DNA of 64,000 bases from Massospora cicadina (GCA_022478985.1 JAKSZP010014520.1:62001-126000), one strand, 5' to 3'; counted from the stretch's first letter, positions 22,568 to 34,126 are shown. Notes: generated by a model not told the origin, from the sequence alone. Made by a program: numbers and translations.

Positions 22568-24411
22568 TTGATAATATCCAATAAATCTATTATATTGGTC
22601 TATGTTAGATCTGAGACTACCTATAATCTATTGATATGTGCTTTTCCCCACGTTCAAATCTCTGAGTATCTAACCCTAAAAGAGCTCAAAAAAGTTCACT
22701 CTCTCCTGAAGACCTATAGTGACATCTTCTACCAATCTGATCTTGACTATGAACATATGAAGGGTGGACTATACCATTGACGTTGGTGATGCCCAGCCTA
22801 TTCAATCCAAGCCTTATCAGAAAATCTAAGGTTAAGGAGCTGCAAATGAGGACAGAAAAACGGTTGCTTGATGAGGCTGCTGGTGCCTTCTCAAAGCCCT
22901 TGGTTGTTATAATGGATCAAAAGGCACCTGATCCGTACATTGCTTCAGATCAGGTGGCGTCCAATCTAAATGTGGCCCTGATCTAGAAATTATTAAACCT
23001 GGGAAGGTAAGAATTGGGAAAATTCGCCATCCTGAACCCAAATTGCATCCATGGTATGACGTCAGGCTTATGTGCGGCATGGATGGTGATCTGGTGGGAT
23101 GGGAATCTTCACAAACAATGTGTTGGTCAGTGCTCAAAAGAGCTTAACTGAGGAGAAGCTTATTTCATACTAGCAGGGAACTATTTTGGAGGATGTTGCA
23201 GCCTTGAAGGGCAGTTGCGTCTTCCATGAGGAAAAATAAAAATGAATAAAGGAAAACTTGCTTGCTAAAAAGAAACATTATTTTATTTTTATGTATTATA
23301 AGTGGATTGGATTGGAAATAAAAGCTCAGCCCGTGAGCTTGTTGTGACGTTGGCAACATTTTTGGCCCTTTCCTGGTCCCAGACTCTGCTGTTGATGTGC
23401 AGCATTGTGGGAACAGTGGTACGAGAATACATGGCAATGATGAGGCATGGCAGTCAGGTTCAGGGATGAACTTCTGCAGGCCTGTCCCTAGTTTGGTCAG
23501 TTCATGACTCTTACTGCCCAATTTGTTCATTGCATATTGGTGAAAACCCACCCGTTACAGTTGTCCCCTCTTCTGATGATAAAGAAGAAAAATGGAGGTC
23601 ATCAGGTATCTTTGGACTACTGCAAATTCCAACAAACTCACAAATAAGGATAGTTATCCTATCCCCCGCATTGATGACGCCCTAGCCCAACTCCCTGGCT
23701 CTAAAAAAATTTTCTGCCATGAACTTGGCTAGCGGTTATTGGCAAATGGACCTTTCTCCCCAAGATCAGGAAGAATGCGCTCTTATTTGCAGTGTGGGTC
23801 TCTTCCAACCTACATGACAACTACAAGGGTTGTGCAACGCACCCCACTTTTCAGTGAGCAATGGATCACCACTTGAAGGACTTAAAATTAATGTGCGTCA
23901 TAGTCCATCTTGATGATATCATGGAGTTTTCTAAGACCTTTAATGAGCATCTTACCCACTTGAAAAAAGTGTTTTTGATGCATGCGGGCTTCTAACATTA
24001 AATTGAAGCCATCAAAGTAAACGTTATTTCAGAAAAAGCTGGATTTCCTTGGACACGCCATCTCTCAAGCTGGGACTCAACCTTTACAAGATAAGGTTGC
24101 AGCTATATCTAAGATTCTGGCACCAAAACCCCTCCATGACATCCAGGTATTCTTGAGCATGATGGGGTATTGAATCATTTATCCCCAAGTTCACCTAGCT
24201 CAGTGAGTCCCTCATCCGCCTCTTGGATAAGAACACTCCATTTCGTTGGGGTGCAGAACAAAAACCCGCATTTAAAACTTTAAAGGAGTTATTGAAATAA
24301 CATACAATCCTCCACCACTCTGACTATGGCAAGCCCTTTATGCTGTTCATGGATGCCTCTGATTATGCCGTTGGATCTATCATAGCTCAGCTGGATGAAC
24401 ATGAATTTGAT
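22568..24411 (+). pseudogene. D reverse transcriptase to RNase H start, with solo LTR inside
   Basis: Pre-RT region (DLDYEHMKGG at 22740-22768) and RT: SKVKELQMRTEKRLLDE at about 22814-22870; a 652-bp solo LTR; then IKKKNGGHQ and SYPIPRIDDALAQLPGS at 23578-23700; active site HLDD at 23906-23917; thumb and the start of RNase H up to AQLDEHEFD at 24411, where E is inserted. RT copies element RNA to DNA. Broken by stops. Confidence 0.8.
22908..23559 (+). repeat. Solo LTR (family K, E-like ends) in D RT
   Basis: 652 bp between perfect 5-bp repeats GTTGT (22903-22907 and 23560-23564). Starts TATAATGG (probably TGTAATGG mutated) and ends CCCGTTACA, like the E LTR in coding orientation (TGTAATGG...GCGTTACA). 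Removing it joins CCCTTGGTTGT to CCCCTCTTCTG in the RT frame as in F (SPWSPLLLIKKK). No coding sequence supported inside; a minus-strand 128-codon ORF at 23165-23551 is not recognisable. Confidence 0.75.
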
Positions 24412-25234
24412 TGTAACGCACTGGCTCCTTCCAATGAGCCACGAATGAGTTGGGCAAAAGGATCCATGTTATAGACCATAGGGCTGACAGGACTCCTGAT
24501 ACTACTCTCCTGGTGCGCGCGCTACAAGATTGGACAAGCACCCCTGGAAGACAGTTGCAAGTATACTTAACCCTAGCAACATACCTTGACTCCAAGACAA
24601 GGTATAAAGGGAGGCAATAGCCCTCCCAAGCTCACTCTCAAAGTCCAATTCTTGTTGATTTAAGCCAAACATGGCTGCAGTTAGGCAATATCTTTTAAAT
24701 ACACCCAAATTATAAATATATGAATTTTAGGTTCTTTTATTTAATGTTTAGCTGAGTTGATAGAAAACAGAACTGAGAAGCCTCCAGCTCCCAGTTCCTT
24801 CCCTATATATACATGCTAAAAGCTAAAATAAAATATAATATAAGCTTATGGTGCCAACTTGAATGATGTTTGGTGTAAACCTTACAGCAGGATCGCGGAA
24901 TCTTTACTCAATGGTTCCGTACCAGTTCCAATCCTCAACAGTTCTGCACCAGTTCCATTTCGAATCCCAATTGAACTGCGAAACTCCCAAGCACCCATTT
25001 AATTCCATTCTTTAATTCAAATCCAAATCAAATCTTGAAACTACCCATCTTGCTCGTTTTCCGTTTTGTTCCGACTTGGACGCCCATCTTGCTCCTTGGC
25101 CTACTCCAAGCTCTGGCCCCTTAGGCGTCCTTGCCAGAACCAACGCCCCCTCCTCCATATATACAGACACAGCCTGCCCTGTCTTACCAAAGATCAGGGC
25201 AATGTGATGCTGAGGATAGACCTCAACCATTACA
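24412..25234 (-). repeat. 3' LTR of E
   Basis: Plus orientation TGTAACGC...CCATTACA, with TGTAA/TTACA terminal inverted repeat. The stop codon of the chromodomain ORF lies immediately outside its edge at 25235. It contains a TATATA box near 24812 and AAACAGAACT nearby, as in the 5' LTR. Confidence 0.95.
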
Positions 25235-26398
25235 TCACCCCCTAGACAGGAAGAACTCTTGGATTTTCTCAGGACATCGGGCACAATCCCTAGCTGACTG
25301 CCATGTGGAATCCTCAATAGGATGACCCACCCAATGTAACAAGAATGAACGACGTCCTCGCACCACTTTGGTGTCAAGAATTTCCTCAACTTCATACTCT
25401 TCGGCTCCTCCTCCAGCTGGAAATAAAGGAGAAGCCCTTTCAGGTGGCTGGCCAAAGAATGGCTTGAGCTGCGATACATGTAACACTGGATGGGCTCTTG
25501 ACCCTTCTAGGAGCTTCAGCTCAAATGCCACCTCGTTTACCGCCCTCACTACCTGATATGGGCCCAACGCCACCAGCCCCAATTTCTGGCTCCTTACAGG
25601 CAAGGCATAGTTCCGAGCATTCACCAAGACCCAATCACCTCTCTTGAAAGCTCTACCTTCAGATCTATGCTGGTCCGCCTTCCTCTTCTGAGCTGCGACC
25701 GCCACCACCAAATTCTTCTTCAGGAGCTCCAGGGTGTCCCGGGTATCTCGTGACAGCTCATCTGCCGCTGGATTCCGACCTTGCTCCCTGGGCCCCATAC
25801 CCTCTGGGTGTTGGCCGTGATTTGCAAAAAATGGGGTCATACCCGTGGATGAATGCTTATGATTGTTATAAGCAAATTGAGCCAGCTTCACCCAATATAC
25901 CCAGTCATCCTGCCGCCCTGAGACATAGCACCTCAATTATTGCTCCAATATCTGATTTACTCTCTCAGTTTGGCCGTCTGACTGAGGATGGTATGCTGAC
26001 GAATGGCAAGCCTTGATCTTTAGATTCCCCAACATGTGGAGCCAAAATTTAGATGTAAATTGCGGACCACGATCCAACACAATCTCTTCAGGCACCCCAT
26101 GTCTGGAGAAAACCTCATTTACAAAAATCTGTCCTGCCACCTTTGCAGAAATGGTTGACCAACAAGGGAAAAACTCTGCATATTTAATCAGGCGATCCAC
26201 CACCACCATCAAGGCATCCATCCCCTGTGATTTGGGCAGTCCTGTGATGAAGTCCACACTCACTGAGTACCATGGCCTAGAAGGAATTTGAAGCGGCTTC
26301 AATTTCCCCCCCCCGGTGCCACCTGTTGGGCCTTTGCCCTGGCGCAAACCACACAACGCAAAACATACTTCCGCACCGCCGCACCCACACCTCTCCAC
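25235..26398 (-). pseudogene. E integrase core, GPY/F and chromodomain
   Basis: Two frames in the same phase separated by one TAA at about 25937. The upstream one (25937-26398) holds the DDE core: Asp in VDFITGLP (residue 49), Asp in VLDRGPQF (109) and Glu in GQTERVN (145), giving the canonical D,D(35)E spacing. The downstream one (233 codons) has a GPY/F module (LGPYQVV, residues 124-130), HVSQLKPF, and a C-terminal chromodomain (about residues 180-232: YEVEEILD, FLLHWVG, STWQ). It would integrate the cDNA, with the chromodomain guiding site choice. The stop TGA abuts the LTR. Confidence 0.9.
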
Positions 26399-27116
26399 GA
26401 ATAGTGATGGCGAACAAGATCTAATGTCTTCTCTTGACTGGGATGACCTGCCAGAGGATGATCGTGATTAGCTACCATTACCTCTTGTTGCAGACTCTTC
26501 ACAGGGACCCAAATCCTTCCCTCATGGCATATGATACCACCCCAAACCGAGAATCCCGCATGCCCCCTGCTTGCCTCACCTTCTCTTGTCTCTTCTCTTA
26601 TCCGTTGGCCCAGCTCACATCTTTGCTGTGCAGTCCGGATTCTTCCTGCCATCCCTTCTCTCCAGCCCTGGATCGTTGCAAACAGGTTCTGTGGCAACAT
26701 CATGGCTGTATTGAACTTCATCAAATCCTCATCAGAAAACACCAGTCTAGAATCATGACTCAATAAATCTTGCAAGAGATTTTGTTTTCCCGCTTGTATT
26801 CAATCCGCAGGTCATATTATGCCAGCTCTAAGTGCCACCGGGCCTGCCTCTGGTTCATCAGGTGTGGGGACTTATATTATTCTAAGGCTTAATGGTCCAT
26901 TTGGATGACAACTGGGTGCCTGGCATACAATAGGTGGTGTTGCCACTCCCCTAAAGCTGCAACTATTGCCAAAAGTTCCTTATTGTAAACTGGATAGTTG
27001 GTTTCAGCTGGTGCCATCATCTGACTGAAGTAACAGACAGGATGTTCAACCCCATCCTTACCCTCCTGCAACAACACGGCTCCAAGTGCAAAATTTGACG
27101 CGTCAGTCTCTACCAC
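26299..27116 (-). pseudogene. E RNase H and integrase zinc finger
   Basis: RNase H: ETDASNFALGAVLLQ and NKELLAIVAALGEWQHH at 26889-27116. Integrase N-terminus at 26299-26775: HDHPLAGHPSQEKTLDLV, then CVVC (HHCC zinc finger). The frame shifts before the integrase core, near the C-run at 26310-26316. RNase H removes the RNA template and trims the PPT. Confidence 0.88.
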
Positions 27117-27911
27117 GAATGGTTTGTTTGGGTCAGGGTGTGCCAGATCTGGGCTGTCAGCATACTCGTCTTCACTTGCTGAAATGCCCTCTCCTCAGCC
27201 TCCCCCCAAACGAATGGCACATCCCCCATCAGTCTTGTCAACGGCACAGCCCATTGGGCCAGATCCCTAGAAAACCTCCACACAAACTTACCACCCCCAA
27301 AAAACTTCGCACTTCAGTCCTATTCCCAGGAGCCTTCCATTCCCGCACCGCCCGCAACTTATCAGGACAGATCGCTATCCCTTCTTGGAGGACCACGTTC
27401 CCTAGGAAGGACACCGATTCCTTATTGAACTCGCACTTGGATGGCTTCAACTTCAAGCCTGCGTTCCTAACCACATCCAACACACTTTCACATCCCTCAC
27501 ATGGTCCTGTGCCGATCTGGAAAACACCAGGATGTCATCCATATAAGCAACACAACACTTACCCACTAAGTCCCCCAATACACGATCAATCATGCTCTGG
27601 AAAACTGCAGGGGCATTGCGTAGCCCAAATGGCATAACCCTGTACTCGAAGTTTCCCAGATGACATTTGAATGCCGTATACTGCTGGTGCTCAGGGCGAA
27701 CAGGAATTTGATTGACAGCTTCCACCAAATCCAATTTGGTAAACACCCCACATCCGGAGATCTTGGGCAGAATGTTCTCCATGGGTGGCATTGGATAGGG
27801 GTCAGGTTCTGTCACCTCATTAAGGCGTCGGAAATCAACACAAGGACGTAACTCCCCCTGACTTGGGAACCAACAGGACTGGCGAAACCACCGGCGACTT
27901 GGAAGGCACAA
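27117..27911 (-). pseudogene. E reverse transcriptase
   Basis: The fingers/palm frame 27453-27911 contains LRPCVDFRRLNEVT, VMPFGLRNAP and the active site YMDD (27534-27545), all intact. The thumb/connection frame 27238-27483 has LKLKPSKCEFN, SFLGNVV and VREWKAPGNRTEVRSFLG. The two frames overlap through a frameshift near 27470, and a third shift follows near 27240. Catalytic residues are intact, so loss of function is by frame only. Confidence 0.9.
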
Positions 27912-27931
27912 TCAAACCCATATCCAGCATC

Positions 27932-28487
27932 TTATGGACATAATTCTCCAATGCCTCTAGGGCCTGTGGATTCAATGGATAGACTGGACAGCCCTTTGTA
28001 ACTCAGAGCCTTCCTTGAACCGGAATCCAAATGCAAAATCCCCTGTAGGCGAAAAAGCGCATCACCTTTAGGCTCAAACACCTCCGCAAAATCCTGATAC
28101 TCCCTCGGCAATCCATTACTGACACACTTGAGGTGATTCCACCCATGTGCTTCACCAACGAATCTTGGGACTGAAACGTCCATTCACACGTCCCCTGACC
28201 TCTAGGCGACAACAGAACCTCTCTCTCTTCATATCAAACTGTGGGCAGAAATGGTGCCACCATCTCATCCCCAGCACCACTGAATGTGGCAGGTGAGCTA
28301 CAGCGTGAAACTCCTCCCTGAATACCTCCGGGCCTTGTCTCAACAGGACCTTGGCCTGCACTCGCCATACCTCCATTTTTTTGGAGGCGTCTGCCAACGT
28401 CACCCATCCATCCTTCTGTAATGACAATCCGTGGCTTCTTGCCCACTTCTCCTCAATATAGTTTCCCCCAGCTCCAGTGTCAATCAA
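27932..28487 (-). pseudogene. E protease and pre-RT linker
   Basis: Frame 28152-28487 begins MIDTGAGGNYIEEKW, with the aspartic protease DTGA active site, and continues through VVLGMRWW (flap/C-terminal signature). Frame 27932-28183 (YQDFAEVFEPKGD) is the usual linker before RT, in another phase. An in-frame TAG (28491-28493) lies two codons upstream of this frame's first Met, at the protease start. Confidence 0.88.
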
Positions 28488-28490
28488 AAG

Positions 28491-29595
28491 CTAGAACTTC
28501 ACCGCAATCCCTTCCTTCATCCCCACAAGCACATTGACGGGCAAAACCAGATAAGGATAAGATAAAGTAAGCGGTTTATTTTGAGGCACCATATTCACAG
28601 GCTTCTTGCGAAAATTATAAGGAGCCTTCTTATTCTGAGCCTCAGGATCCTGAGCGGTAATCTTGATGGGAATCCCTGTCTCCCGCACCTCACCATACCC
28701 TCAGGATTTCCTTGACTCTTCTTTTCCTTCCTCCACATAGCTAAACCCCTTAGAACCATGTATAGCTCTGAACCTGCCCTTCTTCCACCACTCTGTCCTC
28801 GGAATCCCCCTGGGGTCGCACAAATTCCTGACGGGACTGTACCAAACTCAACTGTTGCTCTACCTGCAAGGCTAAACCCACCTCTTCCTCCAATGTCGCT
28901 GCAGGTTTCACCGCCGCCATTGCCAATAATAAATCAGCTTGCAAGTTTTGGCGAAACATGCGTGGAAGCTGAGACTCAGGGGCCTTTGCTGCTCTTGCCA
29001 ATGCGCGGAACATCTGGCCATACTCCTCCACTGACTTCTTCCCTTGACCACACTGCAGTAACGCCGCCCAGGCCGAATCCTGCGCCTCATCTGGACATGC
29101 TGCACGGTCATTCTAATCTAGACATTCCTCCACTGATATGGGTAACCCTGACTGCTCTTCTAAAAGTTCTCGCACCCAGTTTGACTGCTTTACTGGAAGT
29201 GCCAACAGAACCTGACTTAACTGCAAGGCAAACGAATCCTCTCCACCCGCTGCCTTTGCCAAACGTCCCTGAAACTGAACCCGGCTAAACGTCTGGTGGA
29301 TCAGTTCCAAGTCTTCCAATTTTAAAACCGTGGGAATTCTTCCTTTGTCCTTCCCATGCCCTAACACTTTTCCACCATCCCAGGACACACACTTTAAAAC
29401 CCGGTATAATTCATGAAGCAAAAAGGCGGTGGAGAATATCACCATCAAGAGTGTTGCAGTATGGTTATACCACATTAGAAACACAACTTCTTCTGGCACC
29501 TCTTTTGCTTGCCACCACAACGACAGAAAAGTAAATGAGTTCTGTTTAATGTAACGCACTGGCTCCTTCCAATGAGCCACGAATGAGTTGGGCAA
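28491..29595 (-). pseudogene. E leader and gag
   Basis: Frame 29113-29595 (160 codons) starts inside the LTR (PNSFVAHWKEPVRY), crosses the PBS and carries a hydrophobic helix (TATLLMVIFSTAFLLHELY). Its rear half (LELIHQTFSRVQFQGRLAKA) looks like soluble Gag. Frame 28750-29031 is a typical retrotransposon Gag end (EEYGQMFRALARAAK, QLPRMFRQNLQADLL, TLEEEVGLALQVEQ). Frame 28491-28688 links to protease. No zinc knuckle found. A membrane helix at the Gag start is unusual. Confidence 0.75.
29538..29547 (-). promoter_or_regulatory. Putative self-priming PBS of E
   Basis: Minus strand: LTR end GTTACA, then TT, then AAACAGAACT. The LTR carries AGTTCTGTTT on the same strand (29912-29903), perfectly complementary over 10 nt. 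Same 2-nt TT spacer as in A. Matches the Tf1/sushi self-priming design (established for that group). Confidence 0.65.
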
Positions 29596-30374
29596 CAGGA
29601 TCCATGTTAAAGACCATAGGGCTGACAGGACTCCTGTACTACTCTCCTGGTGCGCGCGCTACAAGATTGGACAAGCACCCCCTGGAAGACAGTTGCAAGT
29701 ATACTTAACCCCAGCAACATGCCTTGACTCCAAGACAAGGTATAAAGGGAGGCAATAGCCCTCCCAAGCTCACTCTCAAAGTCCAATTCTTGTTGATTTA
29801 AGCCAAACATGGCTGCAGTTAGGCAATATCTTTTAAATACACCCAAATTATAAATATATGAATTTTAGGTTCTTTTATTTAATGTTTAGCCGAGTTGATA
29901 GAAAACAGAACTTAGAAGCCTCCAGCTCCCAGTTCCTTCCCTATATACACATGCTAAAAGCTAAAATAAAATATAATATAAGCTTATGATGCCAACTTGG
30001 ATGATGTTTGGTGTAAACCTTATAGCAAGATCGCGGAATCTTTACTCAATGGTTCCGTACCAGTTCCAATCCTCAACAGTTCTGCACCAGTTCCATTTCA
30101 AATCCCAATCAAACCGCGAAACTCCCAAGCACCCATTTCATTCCATTCTCAATTTAAATCCAAATCGAATCTCAAAACTACCCATCTTACTCGTTTTCTA
30201 TTTTGTTCTGACTTGGACGCCCATCTTGCTCCTTGGCCTACTCCAAGCTCCGGCCCCTTAGGCGTCCTTGCCAGAACCAACGCCCCCTCCTCCTCCATAC
30301 ATACAGACACAGCCTGCCCTGTCTTACCAAAGATCAGGGCAATGTGATGCTGAGGATAGACCTCAACCATCACT
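29550..30374 (-). repeat. 5' LTR of E
   Basis: 825 bp. Last base pairs differ from the 3' LTR (CATCACT against CATTACA at the U3 end). Contains the leader frame 29607-29846 (FGLNQQELDFESELGRAIA and GMLLGLSILATVF). The other LTR carries the same frame with a different indel. Confidence 0.95.
29903..29947 (-). promoter_or_regulatory. E promoter: TATA box and inferred RNA start
   Basis: On the minus strand TATATAG (29947-29941) is followed after about 30 bp by AGTTCTGTTT (29912-29903), the segment complementary to the PBS. In Tf1-type elements the first 11 or so nt of the RNA pair with the PBS, so the transcript would be expected to start here. Spacing supports it; the start is not mapped. Confidence 0.55.
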
Positions 30375-30854
30375 TTGATCATCCTGTTTCCTACTACAGA
30401 AAAATGCTCTCCAAAGCTGAACGCAACTAAAGCGTCACTAAGAAGGAATGCCTTGCTGTTCTGCTCGCTGTGAAGCACTACTGACCCTTTTTATATGGGA
30501 CTTCCTTCAAAGTGGTTACTGACCACGCATCCTTAAAGTGGTTTTAGAATATTAAAGACCCCACGGGACAGTTGGCTCCCTGGGCTTTGAAGCTTAAACA
30601 TTATGACATGGAAATTGAGCATTGAGTGGGAACTAGCCATATTAACGTTGATGGGTTGACGGGGGTGCCTTCCATTCCTCTAGATAATAGTGAATCTGAG
30701 AGGTTACATGACCTCCTGATGACTCCTGATGCATGGGGGTGAGGATGAACATGTACAAAAGATGCTAGCTCGACAATCCCACAATACTAAGGTGGAAAGT
30801 GAGAAGTTATACAAGAAAGTAGGAATAAACTGGTTGCCCTATCTCCAGCTATCA
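30375..30854 (+). pseudogene. D RNase H end to integrase linker
   Basis: Continuation of D after E: HPVSYY, KMLSKAERN, TKKECLAVLLAVKHY, FKVVTDHASLKW, INVDGLTGVPS and KKVGINWLPYLQ, the last just before the F insertion. Matches F RNase H block by block. Stop codons interrupt. The integrase zinc finger resumes at 37165. Confidence 0.85.
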
Positions 30855-31610
30855 TGTGGAAATCCAGCAAGTAATGTGCTTGCTGGTGCTGAATGCTGCT
30901 GGATTCTACAAATGTTTTATTGATATAAAGATATAAACGCTAATAAAAATAAAAAGCTTGGCTTTTAGGTTTTTATTAGTGTAGGCGTTAGAAGAAAAAA
31001 ATGAACCCTTATTATTATTTGACCGATCAGTATTTAAACTGTATTCAGGGTTGGATGGAATTCAATAGTAAGTTTGGAACAGCTTTTTCCCATCCAAATT
31101 AGGAATTATGAGAATGTAGCCTACCAAAGCTTGGAATACTCATTACAGTTAGGCTGACTGACAGATGGGGAAAAATTCTTAGACAATATGTACCCGTGAG
31201 GTAATTTTTTAATATATTTCAGCCAATCCCCTTTGGCTAAAATTTCTTCAACTTGGGGGACCTCCGCCACACCTATAAAATAGGGTGGTCCCCTCTTAAG
31301 TGTTTGAAGGGAATCAGATGTGGTAGGGGGAGAAACTGCCAATGGACTCCTCAGATTCCCTCATGCGGTTGGGTCAATTTGACCTCCCAACTTTTTGCTA
31401 CTTACCATTTGGCCTTTTAACAGTGTTACCCCAATTAGAAGGGTTTCACCAATAATTGCCAGAGTCTTTTGGCTAATTTAGACATTAGTATTATTTAAAT
31501 TATGGTTATCATTATCGCAGACTTGTAAGTGTCCAACATTTTTCACCATTTTGGCTAAAATTTTCTTCAAAACATTCTTAACCTGAAGCTTGGAGGGCAA
31601 ATGTCCGGCA
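30855..31610 (-). repeat. 3' LTR of F
   Basis: Plus orientation TGTGGAAATCC...GTCCGGCA. The coding-orientation end contains an inverted repeat AATCCAGCA...TGCTGGATT (30862-30904), kept in the other copy. Preceded on the minus strand by TTGAGGGGTAA, a short PPT. Confidence 0.92.
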
Positions 31611-32734
31611 TTACCCCTCAAGAATGTTGGGGGGAGAATAAGGCCATAGGAAGCGGCCATGTACCCAATTGATGGTAATCCCAGTAGACAAGGACTTTAT
31701 ATAGTACTCATTTCCTCTCTTGTAGATGATGGTGAAAAGACCCTCCCAAATTGATCCAAGTTTGCCGCTTCTAGGAGTGATGCGGTTATGGTAGTATAAT
31801 ACCATGTCAGATACTTGGAATGTAGGCAGGGGGCTCAGAGCTCATTGGCAGCCTACCCTTCTTTAGTCACCGTTTTCACTAAATTATTTATAGCCTCAGA
31901 TTAAAAATTGGATGATACGCTGAGCCAGTATTCTCATGACTTTCTTGGGTTCCTCAAATATATAGGAGAATACACTTTTAGCTAAAAGGGAATGTGTCCC
32001 TGGTTTCCGTCCATACAAGACTTAAAATGGGGAGATTTTCAAGATCTGATGATAACAGATCCGGTAGGCCATAAGGGCACTGGGTAAGAATTAAACCCAT
32101 TGAAGTGGATCAGAAGAGGCCGTTTTTCATAGGATGGAGACCAAAGTTTCGTTTGCTCTCTCCACAGTCCCATTTGTAGAGGGATTATATGGAGCTGAGA
32201 AGAGTTGTTGGGCTCCCATGGAGGTAGCCAGGATATTGATTACTCTGTAGGTGAAGTTCTTACCATTATCGCAGAGTAGTACTTGAGGAAAGCCATTTTG
32301 AGAGAAAATGTTCTGATGTAAAAATGTGGCTGTGGCCTTGGCCGTTTGGGCATGGAGAGCCACGGCTTCAACCCACCTAGTGAAGTGGTCAATAGCTATG
32401 AGGATAAATCTGTTTTCCAACAGTAGTCTGAGGGAGGGGACCTACTACATCTAAACTGATGGTATGGAACGGTTGTTAAGGGTAAGTTGGTTGATACTTG
32501 TGATCTAGTCTAGTTTTTTTTACTGGATTGCTTTTTACATATAATGCAAGCCTCCAAGACGTCACCAATTGATTCCATAATTCTGTCACAATAGTATCGA
32601 TCCTTAATCCACTCATAAGTTTTCCTTGCCCTTCCATGACCTAGAGTGGAGTGAGCTTCTAGTATAGTAGATACACGTTCAGAATGTTTAAGGTAAGGCA
32701 GCCATTTTCCCCACTTGCTTATAAAATTTCCCAT
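31611..32734 (-). pseudogene. F integrase
   Basis: Zinc finger at 32510-32734: HSTLGHGRARKTYEW, then CIIC. Core: LDVVGPLPQT (32427-32456), LCDNGKNF and NGTVERANET in 32127-32420, so all three DDE acids remain. The C-terminal part (31611-31805) has GKLGSIWEGLFTIIYKRGNE and ends HGRFLWPYSPP, with no chromodomain. Frameshifts lie after GPLPQT and around 31870-32120. Confidence 0.88.
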
Positions 32735-33405
32735 CCTCCAGTTTGGTGCTGCGGGAGTGCTGAGCTAAAATCTTCTGGACAGGCTCATTCTCATCCTCCC
32801 AATCATTTGTGGTAATTAAGAGGTAATGTAACTTCTCCACTTCACAATTATCCAGGTGAAAAACTGGCAGAGTCAACCCATCAGCATTCATGTGAAGGGT
32901 TTCAGCATGGTGTTTAATCTTCATGTCATAAGGCTGGAGCTTTAGAGCCCAGCGAGCTAACCGGGCAGTAGGATCCTTAATATTCTGTAACCACCTCATT
33001 GAAGCATGGTCTGTAACTACATTGAATGTGGTCCCATGCAGGAAAGGGCGGTAGTGCTCTATAGCTAACAAGACAGCAAGGCACTTCTTCTTTGTAACGC
33101 TGTAATTGCGTTCCGCCTTTGATAGCATCTTACTGAAAATGGTAGGGGATGATTTACACCAATAATTCCAGTTGGGCTAGGATGGCCCCAAAGGCATAGT
33201 CCAAGGCGTCAGCAAACAAGATAGAGGATTTATTATAATCTGGGTGCCGTAGCATAGGGCGTTGTTGCAGCAAATGCTTCAGCGTCTCAAAAGCGGCCTT
33301 CTGTTCAGCACCCCACTGAAAAGGAGTATTCTTGGTTAATATGCGGACAAGGGGCTCTCTGAATTGAGTGAACTTAGGGATTAATTGATGGTAATACCCC
33401 ATCAT
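32688..33405 (-). pseudogene. F RNase H and RT connection
   Basis: 33154-33405: GYYHQLIPKFTQFREPLVRI and FQWGAEQKAAFETLKHLL (RT thumb/connection). 32688-33128: SKAERNYSVTKKKCLAVLLA, VVTDHASMRWLQNIKDPTA, MNADGLTLPVF (RNase H). A frame change lies between them near 33140. Confidence 0.9.
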
Positions 33406-34126
33406 CCCTAGAAATACCTAAATATCCCATAAATTTTTAGGGGGAGGCATTTTTGAGATTGCTTCGACCTTGTCCTGTAGGGGTTGAATTCCTTTTTGGG
33501 AAATGGAGTGGCCCAGGAAATTCAATTTCCTTGGAAGAAGGTACACTTTGAGGGCTTCAATTTAATATTTTACTTTTGTATACGTTGAAACACCTCCTTC
33601 AGGTGATCAAGATGTTTGTTGAAGGTTTTTGAGATCACCTCTAATGTCATCAAGGTAGACAATGACACAAATTAACTTCAATTCCTGCAAAATATGATCC
33701 ATCCATGCTGTAAAGAGGAAGGTGCGTTGCACAACCCTTGAGGTAATCGTGTGGGTTGGAAGAGACCCTCACTACGAATAAGAGCTCATTTCTCCTGATC
33801 CTGAGGAGAAAGGCCCATTTGCCAATAGCCACTAGCCAAGTTCATTGCAGAGAATAAGTTTAATCTGAAGAGTTGTGCTAGTCATCATCAATTTGGTGGA
33901 TATGATAGCTATTCTTCTTTGTGAGGCTATATAGTTTTTGGTAATCCATGACTATCTGATGTCCTCCATTTTTCTTTTTTATTAGCAAAAGGGGGGACCA
34001 AGGACTTTGTGAAGGAACTAGTAACCCCGCGTCTAATAGCTGCTGGAGCTCCGTCCTCATTTGCTGTTCTTTCACCTTTGACTTTCAATAAGGTTTGGAC
34101 CTAATAGAATGGGCATCACCCACACT
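33406..34126 (-). pseudogene. F reverse transcriptase
   Basis: RT N-terminal frame 33878-34075 (VPSQSPWSPLLLIKKKNGGH, IVMDYQKLYSLTKKNSY), then fragments with LASGYWQMGLSPQDQE (33790-33840) and an intact active site YLDD (33646-33657), then FLGHS-like and SKCTF fragments toward 33500. Several frameshifts. Confidence 0.85.

Larger units (their letters stand above)
24412..30374 (-). mobile_element. Chromodomain Ty3/Gypsy element E, full length, youngest
   Basis: 5963 bp, minus strand, flanked by perfect TSD TTGAT (24407-24411 and 30375-30379). LTRs of 823 and 825 bp differ by about 3% over the part I compared, the lowest in the window. Order on the minus strand: LTR, PBS, gag, protease, RT, RNase H, integrase, chromodomain, LTR. 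It sits in RNase H of D; removing it with one TSD restores EFD-HPV. Only a modest number of frameshifts and stops. Confidence 0.95.

Noticed and set aside
23165..23551. 128-codon minus-strand ORF in solo LTR K
   Set aside because: Lies wholly inside an LTR defined by a perfect TSD; no domain or second copy to support it.
27086..27637. 183-codon plus-strand ORF
   Set aside because: Exact antisense of E RT and RNase H, which have clear motifs on the minus strand.
28758..29288. 176-codon Pro-rich plus-strand ORF
   Set aside because: Antisense of E gag; composition follows from the complementary strand.
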